The position numbers and the translations under genes were made by a program. DNA of 64,000 bases, taken from Lachnospiraceae bacterium. Its GTDB lineage: Bacteria > Bacillota > Clostridia > Lachnospirales > Lachnospiraceae. The notes beneath the pieces were generated by a model, which was not told the origin of the DNA, did no database searches, and worked only from the letters and a program-made list of their open reading frames with translations. Positions 16,486-26,676 of the stretch are shown one piece after another (within the stretch, counting starts at the first letter, position 1; each line of letters starts with the position of its first letter). Where the stretch lies: assembly GCA_017450065.1 (NCBI GenBank), contig JAFSYI010000063.1, positions 1 to 64,000 on the forward strand. The letters are read 5' to 3'.

Positions 16486-17430
16486 ATGAAGGACTATATT
16501 CTTGATATAGTACATTTGAATAATGATTTTACCGGAAACGGGATGTACATGGCTCTGTATCTCATCACATTGCTGTTTATTGCTTTTTATCTTAAGGATA
16601 AAGGGCTGAAAAATGCGATCTTGTATCCCGCCATGATACTGCTGGCAGGGATATACATATGCGCACCTGCCGTAAACAGATTTGTTTTCCCGTTTTATGA
16701 TGATGAGGTAAGGGGACGCTTCGCCTGGCTGTTCATGGCACCTGCCGTTGCGGCTGCGGGATGCGTCTTTATGGTTAAGGGAGTTAAGGAAAAGAAGCAG
16801 CAGATACTGCTGACAATGGCCATAGTTCCCGTTATATTCCTGTGCGGTGTGTTCCAGATAAACGATTACAGATTCCCAAAGGCGGAGAACCTGTACAAGC
16901 TGCCGCAGGTATGTATAGATATAGCGGATGATATACTTGACGAGCAGAGAAGCGAAGGAGATGGAGTGGCCAGGCTGATAGTTCCGTATGAAATAGCCTA
17001 TGCGTTCAGACAGTATGATACAGATATTGAGCTTATGTTTGGAGAGGATGCTACCTACGGCAGGATATGGGATTTAAGACAGGCGGCACTTGACAGCGTG
17101 GCAGCGTGCGAGACCATGACTACCTCATGCCCGGATATGGATGTTATAAATATCGCTGCAGATCATTACGGTATGGAATATATCGTTTTCGACCGTACAT
17201 ATACCGATTTCGGTCTGGAAAGCATAAATGATATGGGATATACGGAGGATGAGAACTTCGTTGGCAGCAGGGAGCCCGACCCGGATGCGGTCAGGAGGAT
17301 GAGTGAAAGTATTTCTGTCGTGGATGGGAACGGAAGTGAAGGATCCGAAGGCCGGTATTGGGATCTTGGCGCATACGGACTGGAATACATGGGGAGCTAT
17401 GAGAGGTATCTGGTGTACAGATATAAATAA
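16486..17430 (+). CDS. Membrane protein with soluble C-terminal domain, possible continuation of the preceding gene
   Basis: 314 aa: four hydrophobic helices in the first 130 residues, then a soluble extracytoplasmic domain of about 180 residues rich in Asp and Glu. The ribosome site is weak (TTGGATGA) and an in-frame stop lies directly before the ATG. Many single-chain GT-C-like proteins end with such a soluble domain, so this could be the C-terminal half of the protein encoded at 15225, separated by a 154-bp gap and frame change. It may also be a genuine separate subunit. Confidence 0.5.
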   Translation: MKDYILDIVHLNNDFTGNGMYMALYLITLLFIAFYLKDKGLKNAILYPAMILLAGIYICAPAVNRFVFPFYDDEVRGRFAWLFMAPAVAAAGCVFMVKGVKEKKQQILLTMAIVPVIFLCGVFQINDYRFPKAENLYKLPQVCIDIADDILDEQRSEGDGVARLIVPYEIAYAFRQYDTDIELMFGEDATYGRIWDLRQAALDSVAACETMTTSCPDMDVINIAADHYGMEYIVFDRTYTDFGLESINDMGYTEDENFVGSREPDPDAVRRMSESISVVDGNGSEGSEGRYWDLGAYGLEYMGSYERYLVYRYK

Positions 17431-17474
17431 TGACGGCACAAAAATTGCATATCAGGTAAATATATATAAATTGT

Positions 17475-17502
17475 GGCTATAATCTGATGGTTATAGCCTT
17501 TA
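17475..17502 (+). terminator. Weak terminator hairpin after the GT-C cluster
   Basis: GGCTATAA (17475-17482) pairs with TTATAGCC (17491-17498), followed by TTTAAT. The U-tract is short, so termination may be partial. Confidence 0.5.
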
Positions 17503-17630
17503 ATATTGAATGAGATATCATTTTGTGCTAAAATTGTGATGAATTGTTTCGTGAAATATGTAGAATTGTGATTGAAAAGACAAGTAAAGACTTGTTTGAA
17601 ATATTTATTTCAGGATATAGGAGGAAAAAA

Positions 17631-20600
17631 ATGAAAGGTACTAAAAGAAAATTGGCGTTTGTACTCTCGATTGCTATGATCTTGAATTCGTTATCATTAG
17701 GGAGCATCCCTGCTTTTGCGGCAGAGGAGGATCAGCTGCTTGTTGATGCGGTTCAGTCGTCTGAATCTGTGGGAGAGATTGATACGATCGGAACTGACGG
17801 GGATGGGTTTTCAAAAGATGATGCGGATTTAAAAGATAATGCGGATTTAAAAGATAATACGGATTTAAAAGATGATACCGTTTTAAAAGATGATACGATC
17901 TCAAAGGATGGGGAGCAGATTATTTCGGAAGATGGATCGGGTGCTGTTCCGGCTGAAGATCCGGCGGATAATGTTTTAGTCTCAGAAGATGGGAAAGGCT
18001 CCGGCGATGATGGTGCTGCCGTTGCAAACGTGGGATTTGTCAATGAATATGATAATGATGGACTTCCGCCGCAGTCTATTATTGTGAATGATGATAAATA
18101 TAACCTGGAGGTCAGAGTCGGTGATTTTATCTATGATATATACGACGGAACACACTTTGCCATTTTAAGAAAATGGGCTCCTGTGGCACCTACAGAAGAA
18201 ATGGATGTGGTAATTCCCAGGGAGCTCGATCTTAACACGGATTATGAAGGTGTTTACGATTCCGGACTGATCGATGACAATAAAATAAGAAAGGTTGTGG
18301 GTATTAATGCAGCTGCATTCGCAGAGGACGAAGTACACAGGCTTAAATCGGTTGTGATCCCGGATACGGTGAGGATGATAGATGCCGGAGCGTTCGCTGA
18401 TTGTACAGGGCTTACATCGGTGCAGTTCCCTGAAAGTATGGAAACATCGGCCAAGGAAATCTACGGAGACGGATTTATCGGAGACAATGCTTTTATTGGT
18501 TGTACCTCTCTTGCGACGGTAACTCTGCCTAAGAAGCTGGATGAGGTAGGAACTGGAATTTTTGCAGAATGTACTTCTCTTACTTCGATTGAGATACCGA
18601 GGGATTGGGACTCAACTGTAGTGCAGAAAGGTAAAAAAGAGTATACGATCCGCGAGGATACTGTTGTCAGCGGGCCGTTTTCATTCTGTGACAGTCTGAC
18701 TACGATCACTTTCGCACCGGGAACATCGAAAATTGCCGACTGTATGCTTGCGGATTGTGATTCCATAGTGAATATAGATATTCCGGCCACTATGACTAAT
18801 ATTGGTAAAAAGGCATTTTACGGGTGCGCTTCTTTGGAGTCTTTGAATATAGACGGTAATTCATCGCTTGTCAATATCGGCGACTGGGCATTCCAGAAGT
18901 GTGGAAAGCTCACCGGCGCAGAACTGCCGCGGTATACGAAAACGATCGGCCAGGGCGCATTTATTGATTGTGTAGCGCTGACAAAAACCGTTATTCCGTA
19001 TAGTATAAGCAAGATAGGAGATAAGGCATACTATAACTGTGTTGAGCTGGAAAGTCTTTCGTTTGAGGATGGTGATCCGCAGAATATATCAGGCGGCACC
19101 ATAGGATACTATGCTTTTGGTGATAACACATATAAAAAAGACATCGGTTATTCGCATCCTTTGGCTAAGCTTAAGACCGTAACCATACCAAACAGTATCA
19201 TATCAATAGGAGAAGGGGCATTTGAGGGTTGTATAGGTCTTGAGAGTCTGACTACCGAGAATGTATATGCAACCTTTACCGGAAGCCAGAAGATTGGCAA
19301 AAGAGCATTTTACAGGTGTACAGCCTTGTTGACTGCTGTTTTCTCCGACACGGTTGAGTCGGTTGGTGAATCCGCTTTCGAGGAATGCAGCTCACTCAGG
19401 ACTGTCAGGTTCGACGATAAGGAAGACAGTGCCGTTGAGAGTCAGAGCATAGGATTGAAGGCGTTTTATAACTGCACTGCTTTGGATGATTTAAAACTTT
19501 CGGATAAGCTTACATCGATTGGTCAGTCTGCATTCGAGAACTGCAGCAGTCTGGCAACGCTTACCATGACAAATAACATTCAGACTATAGGCAGAACGGC
19601 ATTTAAATCATGCACCGCGCTGTTGGATCTGAAGCTTCCGGAAAAGCTTGAGACGATCGGAGAGGCTGCGTTCAGTGATTGCAGCTTGCTTGAGAGTGTT
19701 GTTATACCGATGAGTATAAAGAAAGTAGATATTTCGATCAAAAACAACAGGCTCGAAGATTCAGATAAAGAAAAAGGAATATTCTATAAAACAAAGCTTA
19801 CAAATGTTGAGTTTAGAAGATTTAATGCAGATGACGGCGTAAAGATACCGGATAAAATTCTGATCGGAGCTTCATGGGTGCAGAATGTTACAATGCCTAA
19901 AGGTGAGGTAACGGAGATCGGTGAGTTCGCTTTCGCGCTCTGTACGGCATTAAAGGAGATAGAAATACCGGAGTCGGTAGTGACCATATGTGGAGGAGCC
20001 TTCGCCGGATGTATTCGTCTGGGTGAAAGCAAAGCGGACAAATCTGAGAATCCCCTGATCATTCCTGGAAAGGTTACTTCTATAGGAAGATCTGCTTTTA
20101 AGGATTGCAGTGCTTTGGTGCATGTTCAGCTTCCCGATAGTCTGGAAACTCTGGGTTACGGCTCGGGAGACGGTGCGTTTGAGAACTGTACTTCGCTTGT
20201 GGAAATGGATATCCCCGACAATGTTACCGTAATCGGAGCATCCACTTTTGCCGGCTGCGAGAGTCTGGAGAGGGTAAAGCTTCCGGTCAGCACCAAAGAC
20301 AAGTACATAAAGAAGATAGATGATCAGCTGTTTATGGGATGTATGAAACTGGCCGTTGTGGAAAATGTGTCTCAGGACTATCTTGAAGAAATAGGTAACA
20401 AATCATTCTATAAGTGCCGTGTATTAACCGGAATGAACGGTGCGGAGAAAATGGATTTCTCCGAGTATAAGAAGCTTAAAAGGATAGGCGATGAGGCCTT
20501 CTACGGGTGTGATGCGATAACGGAGGTGGTATTGTCGGCAGCTACCGAGACATTGGGAGTTTCGGCCTTTGATACATGTAAGGGTCTGGCAACGCTGACT

Positions 20601-22916
20601 ATAGGAACAGGTCCCAGGGTAATCCCCGAGAACGCTTTTGCCAACGATCCGGGACTGACAAGCGTAACAATACCAAGAAACGTTCTTGTGATAAAGACCG
20701 GTGCGTTTTCTTTTGACATCGGACTGAAGGAAATACGTATCCCCAAAGAAACAAATATAGAAGATAATGTATTTTCATATTTAAACACACTTACAATATA
20801 CGGAATTAACGGAAGTCCGGCTCAGAAATATGCAGATGAAAAAGGCATTAAATTCGTAGATGAAAGTGTTATATACGCAAAAACAATAAAATTTACGGAT
20901 AACACTCCGATCCTGCTTAAACTGAGAGGTAAAAACAATACGGACAGAGCGGATGTTCCGAGTCTTGACATCTCACCGGTGGATTATTCGGTTGATGTTG
21001 AATACACCTCGAGTAATACCGAAGTATTTATCGTTGAGGAATATGAATACAACAATCCGGCTACAAAGCTGAAGGAAAAAAGGCACAGGGTAATAGCAAC
21101 GGGTGTAGGAACAGCCGAGCTTAAAGCGCAGGTTCCCAAGGATGAGAATGATATGATATCGGCTTCCATTACGGTCACCGTAAAGAAACCGGTTGAAAGA
21201 ATAAGTATACCTGCAGGTATGTCAAGAGAGAATACAATAATCATACCTGATACGCTCCAGCTGGATGTTGTGGTTACTCCCGAGGATGCAACCGATAAAA
21301 CGTACACGTGGAAATCAGGAGATGAGAATATATGTTATGTGGATAAAAACGGTAAGGTATTTTCCAAGGGCGTCGGAACCACCAAGGTATATGCGGTTTC
21401 GAATGATGATCCGACTGTATTGTGTGTTTTCGATATTACGGTAATAATCAATTGGGGTGATATCACGGAATCCATGCAGGAGGAGCTGTTTGATAATAAG
21501 AGAGAAAAAATCCCGCAAAGGATATGGTATGCATTCAAGGGTGATAATACCGTATATTACCCGTCCTCCGCGCCTCAGATTACAAAAGTAAGTAAGTACT
21601 ATACCGGCGGAAGGATCATGTTCAACGGTGATATCTGGGTATACTACGGTATCAATAAGCTTGTTGAAGGCAGAGATTATACGGTTAAGTATTATAACAA
21701 TATTAATCCGGCCAAGGCAGATGCAGCCAAAGCGCCAACAGTCAGAATATCGGGAAAGGGCAGTTATTATAAAGGAAGAGAAGACTTCAGATTTAATATA
21801 GAAGAGGGAGAAAAAGCTAACTCCGAAGTTAAAATAGCATGCCTTAACAGGAAACCCGAATATACAGGTGATGTTCTTACGCTGCAGGATTTATATCTGC
21901 CCAACACCAAACTGGGATATGATAAGGTAACCCTCTATACCGAGAAAAACGGAAAGAGAGTAGAGCTTATTGAAGGAAAAGACTATAAGTTTGACGAGTC
22001 ACAGCTTAGAGACACAGGTACTTTCGCTCTCAGGTTCGATCTTATCGGAGACGACTATAAGGGCGTTGTGATAAGTGACAGTATCACTGTTAAACAATAT
22101 GATGTTAAAAAGCATTCCGATGAAGTGAAATTAGAGTATCCATCCGCAGTAGAGTTCAGTAAAGCGGGAGCGACTCCTGATATTGTCGTGAAATGCGGAA
22201 CCAAAGAACTGAAGGAAGGCGTTGATTATAAAGTAACCTACAGCGCAAACAAGAAGCTTGGAACAGCCGCAAAGATGAGAGTAGGATTTCTCGGAAACTA
22301 TAAAGGCGCACTGACCGTCATGTTTGGGATAGGCCAAAAAGATGTTTCGAAGCTGAAGGTATTTGCAAAGGATATAAAATATAAGAATAAAAAGGGTAAT
22401 TTTAAAGTATTGCCCGTTATCTGGGATGACGGATTGGCAGTATCGAAATCAAAAGACATCGAGAAATTCAGTAAAACACAGGGATGTACATATTATTATG
22501 CATCAGGCGATAATATAGGAATGCCGATAGATGATAATGCGATCCTGGAGCCGGATCAGGTTGTTGAAGTCAGGGTAGCGGTGACGGCCAGGGCCAACGG
22601 TTTATACAAGGGAGCTGCAACTCTCAGCGGGTATTACAGAGTATATTCATCTGAGAAGGATATAAAGAAGGCTGTGCTGATACCCAAGAACCCGACGATG
22701 GATTATGGCGCGGGAAATTATGTGAATCCTGTTTACGGAAATGATTTTGAATTGAAGATGCCCAAGGAAGATAAAACACTTACGGAAGATAATATCGAGA
22801 TATTCTCGATATCGAAGAACCGCTTTATCGGAACTGCGACGGTTCAGGTACGTGGTAAGAACGGTTACGGCGGGGTGAAGAAGTTCAAACTTAAAATTAA
22901 AGCCAGAAGTATTTAA
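17631..22916 (+). CDS. BspA-like leucine-rich repeat surface protein
   Basis: 1761 aa, exported. The start at 17631 is set by AGGAGGAAAAAA. The signal peptide ends PAFA before AEED. A tandem acidic repeat (xLKDDT, xLKDNA) lies near residues 60-90, a nucleotide-level repeat. From about 235 to 1090 there are many LRR_5-type repeats (pattern IGxxAFxxCxxLxxVxLPxxLxxI). They are followed by a bacterial Ig-like (Big_2) domain about 1110-1280 (ITVTVKKPVERISIP, DATDKTYTWKS) and further beta-rich domains to the end. There is no LPXTG and no C-terminal helix, so cell attachment must be otherwise. BspA-like proteins bind host or polymer surfaces. Confidence 0.9.
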   Translation: MKGTKRKLAFVLSIAMILNSLSLGSIPAFAAEEDQLLVDAVQSSESVGEIDTIGTDGDGFSKDDADLKDNADLKDNTDLKDDTVLKDDTISKDGEQIISEDGSGAVPAEDPADNVLVSEDGKGSGDDGAAVANVGFVNEYDNDGLPPQSIIVNDDKYNLEVRVGDFIYDIYDGTHFAILRKWAPVAPTEEMDVVIPRELDLNTDYEGVYDSGLIDDNKIRKVVGINAAAFAEDEVHRLKSVVIPDTVRMIDAGAFADCTGLTSVQFPESMETSAKEIYGDGFIGDNAFIGCTSLATVTLPKKLDEVGTGIFAECTSLTSIEIPRDWDSTVVQKGKKEYTIREDTVVSGPFSFCDSLTTITFAPGTSKIADCMLADCDSIVNIDIPATMTNIGKKAFYGCASLESLNIDGNSSLVNIGDWAFQKCGKLTGAELPRYTKTIGQGAFIDCVALTKTVIPYSISKIGDKAYYNCVELESLSFEDGDPQNISGGTIGYYAFGDNTYKKDIGYSHPLAKLKTVTIPNSIISIGEGAFEGCIGLESLTTENVYATFTGSQKIGKRAFYRCTALLTAVFSDTVESVGESAFEECSSLRTVRFDDKEDSAVESQSIGLKAFYNCTALDDLKLSDKLTSIGQSAFENCSSLATLTMTNNIQTIGRTAFKSCTALLDLKLPEKLETIGEAAFSDCSLLESVVIPMSIKKVDISIKNNRLEDSDKEKGIFYKTKLTNVEFRRFNADDGVKIPDKILIGASWVQNVTMPKGEVTEIGEFAFALCTALKEIEIPESVVTICGGAFAGCIRLGESKADKSENPLIIPGKVTSIGRSAFKDCSALVHVQLPDSLETLGYGSGDGAFENCTSLVEMDIPDNVTVIGASTFAGCESLERVKLPVSTKDKYIKKIDDQLFMGCMKLAVVENVSQDYLEEIGNKSFYKCRVLTGMNGAEKMDFSEYKKLKRIGDEAFYGCDAITEVVLSAATETLGVSAFDTCKGLATLTIGTGPRVIPENAFANDPGLTSVTIPRNVLVIKTGAFSFDIGLKEIRIPKETNIEDNVFSYLNTLTIYGINGSPAQKYADEKGIKFVDESVIYAKTIKFTDNTPILLKLRGKNNTDRADVPSLDISPVDYSVDVEYTSSNTEVFIVEEYEYNNPATKLKEKRHRVIATGVGTAELKAQVPKDENDMISASITVTVKKPVERISIPAGMSRENTIIIPDTLQLDVVVTPEDATDKTYTWKSGDENICYVDKNGKVFSKGVGTTKVYAVSNDDPTVLCVFDITVIINWGDITESMQEELFDNKREKIPQRIWYAFKGDNTVYYPSSAPQITKVSKYYTGGRIMFNGDIWVYYGINKLVEGRDYTVKYYNNINPAKADAAKAPTVRISGKGSYYKGREDFRFNIEEGEKANSEVKIACLNRKPEYTGDVLTLQDLYLPNTKLGYDKVTLYTEKNGKRVELIEGKDYKFDESQLRDTGTFALRFDLIGDDYKGVVISDSITVKQYDVKKHSDEVKLEYPSAVEFSKAGATPDIVVKCGTKELKEGVDYKVTYSANKKLGTAAKMRVGFLGNYKGALTVMFGIGQKDVSKLKVFAKDIKYKNKKGNFKVLPVIWDDGLAVSKSKDIEKFSKTQGCTYYYASGDNIGMPIDDNAILEPDQVVEVRVAVTARANGLYKGAATLSGYYRVYSSEKDIKKAVLIPKNPTMDYGAGNYVNPVYGNDFELKMPKEDKTLTEDNIEIFSISKNRFIGTATVQVRGKNGYGGVKKFKLKIKARSI

Positions 22917-23014
22917 TAAGTAAATAGATAAGTGCATTGACAGTTATATTAATTGATATCTGAATAAGTACATTAATAAGTATATCAACAAATATATCAA
23001 GAGATGTAATAAAG

Positions 23015-23042
23015 GAAGGGCGCTGTTTAAGGCGCTCTTCTG
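23015..23042 (+). terminator. Terminator after the BspA-like gene
   Basis: Stem GAAGGGCGC (23015-23023) with GCGCTCTTC (23032-23040), one G-U pair, loop TGTTTAAG, followed by TGTATTGT. The remaining 22917-23458 interval is AT-rich and otherwise holds only the promoter region of the next gene. Confidence 0.6.
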
Positions 23043-23320
23043 TATTGTATACATAAAATGACGAATTGGATTATTATGTAAATAAATATCCGAAGAAATA
23101 TTGACTACTACGGTCAAAATGTTCTTGTGCATTTTTACTAAATATAAAGGTACAATTAAACTTTGCCCGAATTCTATGGTTTCAATAATGACTGATTATG
23201 TAAATTGAATATATTTTTGGACGGTATATTGACATCGAAAAGGCCACAAAATTAGGCTATTGTGTAATATTCTTGCGATTTACCGTTAAATGATTGGTAA
23301 AAATCACGAATAATTGGTTA

Positions 23321-23349
23321 TTGTGTTAAAGGGAAAAATAGAGTACAAT
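23321..23349 (+). promoter_or_regulatory. Promoter of the sortase-substrate gene
   Basis: TTGTGT (23321-23326), 17-bp spacer, TACAAT (23344-23349), about 110 bp before the ATG. The long leader contains a spaced inverted repeat TCAGTGC (23365-23371) and GCACTGA (23412-23418). Confidence 0.5.
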
Positions 23350-23458
23350 ATCTGGTAGTTAGGTTCAGTGCTATTCTACATCGCATTTAACTGTGTTTTT
23401 TTGCGTATGTGGCACTGATAATAATGTTTTATAGGATGTTTGAATGGAGGAAAGCAAA

Positions 23459-25594
23459 ATGAAGATCTTTAAGAAACTCCTTCTTGCATCAGGACTTATC
23501 GGACTGATAGGTTCGTTTGGTCTTGGACAGAAGGTAAGCGCAGCATCGGATGTCAATCCGGTAACTGTAACGGTCACGGTTGATGGAACCGAAGTCAGCT
23601 GGGAATGGGAATCAGAAGCAGGAGAGGCTGAATACGATTATGAGGAAGTGACCAAAGCGGTTATTTCCACTTCACAGGGAACTGTGTGCACGATCACCGA
23701 AGAGGACTTACTGGATGGGGGCCCGGTTGATCTGCTGGACTATATTAATGTAAGTGCAGGTTCTCCGAATGAGTACTCAGGCAAAGTGACTGTTACACTT
23801 TCGCTTAAGTACGTAGACGCAGATGACCATGAACGTCCCGGAACAGCCAAAGGCACATCTCAGGAGTCTATGACAAGCTTATATAAGCAGACCGTTACTT
23901 CGGGTGATTTCTCTAAAGGCACGATCTATGCTGATGGTGAGGTTTGGACATCTCCTTATATTGCATATTATCCTGCAGGCGATATATTAGGACTCGAAGC
24001 TGATCCTTTAGGAGTATATTCTTTTATAAATTGGAAAGAGGATCCGACCAAGAAACAGGTTGATACGGTGACTGTACGTGGTTCTGCAACATATACTGCT
24101 GTTTTTGGTGCAAAGGCAACTTCGGTATCGATTCTTGCTAAAGGTCCCAGAGATTCGTCTTACATGGGAGAAGGCGATACGGTTGAGCTGTATGTAGGAG
24201 AGAAGCTTACAACGGATAAGATTCTTGTACCGACTGATGCAGATGCATTTACAGGAAGCTGGAAGGTTTCAAGTGCAGGTTATATTAACTCAAACTTTGT
24301 TGCGGTAAAAGCAACTACAACACCTGTTGAACTTTATTACGAATTAAAAAACTCAGGTGAGACAACATCGATTAAGAGTGGCGTTATTTACGTTAAGATA
24401 TTGGATAATTCAGTTAAGGTTACAACAAAGGGAAAGAAACCGGATAAGGATGAGGAAACAGATTTCGTTAATTACCTGACAACAGGTTACGAAATGAAGT
24501 TCTATGCTACCAACTCTGCTGATGCCGATAATATGAAGTGGACGATCGTAGAAGGTGGCGATTACGCCGAGATCACAAATCAGTCGTGGAGCTCAAGCAA
24601 TAAGAAGCAGACTGTAACGATCAAGGGTAAGGGCGATATTGATGCCGGCGAGAAGAAAGAAGTTAAGCTTGCCTGCACGGTAAACGGAGTTTACGCTTAT
24701 ATCGACAGTGATGATAAGAGCGTGCTGACAAAGACCATCTATATTTACAGCAAGCCTTCACTTTCATATAGTGACAGAACTCTCAGGTATAAGGCACCTG
24801 AGAAGGTTAATTCAGGTACAACGAGTGGAAAAGATAGCAGCCTGTCAGATTCTACAGAGACACCCATCGACAGCGTTAAGGGTGTGAAGATACAGGTTCT
24901 CGTTGACGGAACATCTCTTGGATTCACAAGCTCAGCCAAGGATAAGGGATCGGGAACAAGCGAGTATACAATAGAAGCTTCTACTGTTGAAAATATCATA
25001 ACAAATCTTAACAATAAGTTTTCCAAGACCTGTGATGTTGAGTTCAGAGCATATCCTTGCAACAGCGATGGTAAGTTCAATAAGAACATCTATAAGTCAG
25101 TAACAGTTAAGGTTTACAAGGTTAATGTAATAGTAGAGTCAGCTTCATCCAAGACTTCAGGCGGCGGCACAGCCAAGGCATATGCACTTCCCGTTGCTGC
25201 AATCGCACCTGTTGGTAATCTTGTAGGTACCGCTACAACAACAGCATCATCAAAGGATTATGTATATTACGGACTTGAAGGACAGACAATAGATCTTGCA
25301 TCTCAGGCAGATGCTTCAGGTGACAAGGGTATAATGACTGCTCAGTTTAAGACCCTTACCAATAATGTTGTTGATGTAGCAACAACAAAGAGAATAGTTG
25401 TAAGCTCAACAGAAGGTCTTAATACATACAGAGGTGTACTTGGAACCAAGACAGCTACTGATGAGGCAGGATATGATAAAGTTCCCAAGACAGGACAGAG
25501 CAATGTATTTGTTCTTCTGATGGCAGCAGTTGTTGTTGCAGCAGTATTCGGTGGTCTGTATGTATACAACAAGAAGAATAAGGAAAACATCTAA
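23459..25594 (+). CDS. Sortase-anchored surface protein (VPKTG)
   Basis: 711 aa. The ATG at 23459 has GGAGGAAAGCAAA in front; the earlier ATG at 23444 lies within that site. A signal peptide ends VSAA. The body is beta-rich, Thr/Ser/Lys-rich and probably made of Ig-like modules (a VTVTVDGTEVSWEW start, TYTAVFG near 215). The C-terminus carries VPKTG at about 675-679, a hydrophobic helix (VFVLLMAAVVVAAVFGGLYV) and a KKNK tail: a complete cell-wall sorting signal. The class B sortase gene follows after 43 bp, making this its likely dedicated substrate. Only two N-X-S/T sequons occur. Confidence 0.9.
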   Translation: MKIFKKLLLASGLIGLIGSFGLGQKVSAASDVNPVTVTVTVDGTEVSWEWESEAGEAEYDYEEVTKAVISTSQGTVCTITEEDLLDGGPVDLLDYINVSAGSPNEYSGKVTVTLSLKYVDADDHERPGTAKGTSQESMTSLYKQTVTSGDFSKGTIYADGEVWTSPYIAYYPAGDILGLEADPLGVYSFINWKEDPTKKQVDTVTVRGSATYTAVFGAKATSVSILAKGPRDSSYMGEGDTVELYVGEKLTTDKILVPTDADAFTGSWKVSSAGYINSNFVAVKATTTPVELYYELKNSGETTSIKSGVIYVKILDNSVKVTTKGKKPDKDEETDFVNYLTTGYEMKFYATNSADADNMKWTIVEGGDYAEITNQSWSSSNKKQTVTIKGKGDIDAGEKKEVKLACTVNGVYAYIDSDDKSVLTKTIYIYSKPSLSYSDRTLRYKAPEKVNSGTTSGKDSSLSDSTETPIDSVKGVKIQVLVDGTSLGFTSSAKDKGSGTSEYTIEASTVENIITNLNNKFSKTCDVEFRAYPCNSDGKFNKNIYKSVTVKVYKVNVIVESASSKTSGGGTAKAYALPVAAIAPVGNLVGTATTTASSKDYVYYGLEGQTIDLASQADASGDKGIMTAQFKTLTNNVVDVATTKRIVVSSTEGLNTYRGVLGTKTATDEAGYDKVPKTGQSNVFVLLMAAVVVAAVFGGLYVYNKKNKENI

Positions 25595-25637
25595 TTAAAA
25601 ACATTCATTTTGCTTAAAATATAAAGAGTAATATATT

Positions 25638-26549
25638 ATGAGTAATACTACCAACCGATATTTCTTAGGTGTAGTAAAACTAAATGTACCTTTTCGGGTG
25701 GAGCAGGTTGAACTTGCTCCACTCGTTTTTGTACCGGTTTTTATTGTCACAATATATATTTTGGCCGGAATAGCATCATTGTTACACAAACCTGAGCCTG
25801 TTAAAGAAGTTGCCGAAGAAACAAAGATGGAAGCTCCCACTGGTATCCAGGTGAATAACACCTTAAAAGGATCGGTATCGGGAGAACTTGATGAAGATGA
25901 TATTTTGTTCGGTACTGACACAGGTGAGGATATGATGCCTGATATGGCCGAGCTTCATGAAAAGAACCCCGATGTTATAGGCTGGCTTAAGGTTGACGGG
26001 ATGGTAATAGATTATCCTGTCATGCAGAGGATGGATAATGAAGACTATTATCTGGACAGGGATTTTGACGGTAATCCGAGTACTGCCGGAAGTCTGATCA
26101 TGGATACTGATTCGGTAGTAGGTGATGGCACAAAAGCCAATGATTATAATGATGGAACAAAACCAGGCACAAATCTTATAATACATGGTCATAATATGCG
26201 GAATGGCTCGATGTTTGGTGATCTTGACAAGTACAGGAAGCAGGATTTTGAGAAACAGCACAGCATTATAAAATTCAAGAGTCTGTATGAGGAAAGGGAA
26301 TATGAGATCGTATCGGTTTTTCTCTCGCAGGTATATCTTGCGAAGCAGACGGATGTGTTTAAATATTATAAATTTTTTGAAGCAGAGAATAAGGATCAGT
26401 TTGATTACTTCTATAATAATATAAAGAAGCTTCAAATGTATGATACTGGAGTTACGGCAGAGTATGGTGATGAATTTATTACACTGTCCGTATGTGCATA
26501 TCATGTTGAAAACGGTAGACTGGTAGTAGTAGGAAAGAGGATAAAGTGA
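25638..26549 (+). CDS. srtB: Class B sortase
   Basis: 303-aa membrane-anchored transpeptidase that cleaves a sorting motif and links the protein to the cell wall. One N-terminal helix lies at about residues 26-48. The catalytic residues are visible: His185 in IIHGHNM, Cys286 in LSVCAY and Arg294 in NGRLVVVGKR. The segment DVIGWLKVDGMVIDYPV is characteristic of class B. It is placed directly downstream of a VPKTG protein, its probable substrate. The ribosome site is poor (TAAAGAG), so it may be made in low amount or be coupled to the upstream gene. Confidence 0.93.
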   Translation: MSNTTNRYFLGVVKLNVPFRVEQVELAPLVFVPVFIVTIYILAGIASLLHKPEPVKEVAEETKMEAPTGIQVNNTLKGSVSGELDEDDILFGTDTGEDMMPDMAELHEKNPDVIGWLKVDGMVIDYPVMQRMDNEDYYLDRDFDGNPSTAGSLIMDTDSVVGDGTKANDYNDGTKPGTNLIIHGHNMRNGSMFGDLDKYRKQDFEKQHSIIKFKSLYEEREYEIVSVFLSQVYLAKQTDVFKYYKFFEAENKDQFDYFYNNIKKLQMYDTGVTAEYGDEFITLSVCAYHVENGRLVVVGKRIK

Positions 26550-26550
26550 G

Positions 26551-26564
26551 CTGTTCTGAATAGT
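26551..26564. repeat. Copy of dispersed 14-bp repeat arm
   Basis: CTGTTCTGAATAGT, identical to the first 14 bases of the right arm of the MITE-like element at 60893-61037. It lies directly after the sortase stop codon. No matching left arm is visible here. Confidence 0.5.
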
Positions 26565-26576
26565 ATAAGATGCATA

Positions 26577-26605
26577 TTGACAAAATGTATATATCAAGAT
26601 ATGAT
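26577..26605 (+). promoter_or_regulatory. Strong promoter of the fatty-acid cluster
   Basis: TTGACA (26577-26582), 17-bp spacer, TATGAT (26600-26605), about 70 bp before the acpP start. This is the best consensus promoter in the region and suits a highly expressed carrier protein gene. Confidence 0.75.
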
Positions 26606-26676
26606 TTGAAAGTCGGGATAAAATACCGGTGAAATAAATATCAATTAAGGACTAAATGATAGTAAGGAGATTAATC

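Noticed and set aside
25863-26597. A 244-aa minus-strand open frame
   Set aside because: It is the shadow of the sortase gene, which has all catalytic residues; the minus frame has no recognisable domain.
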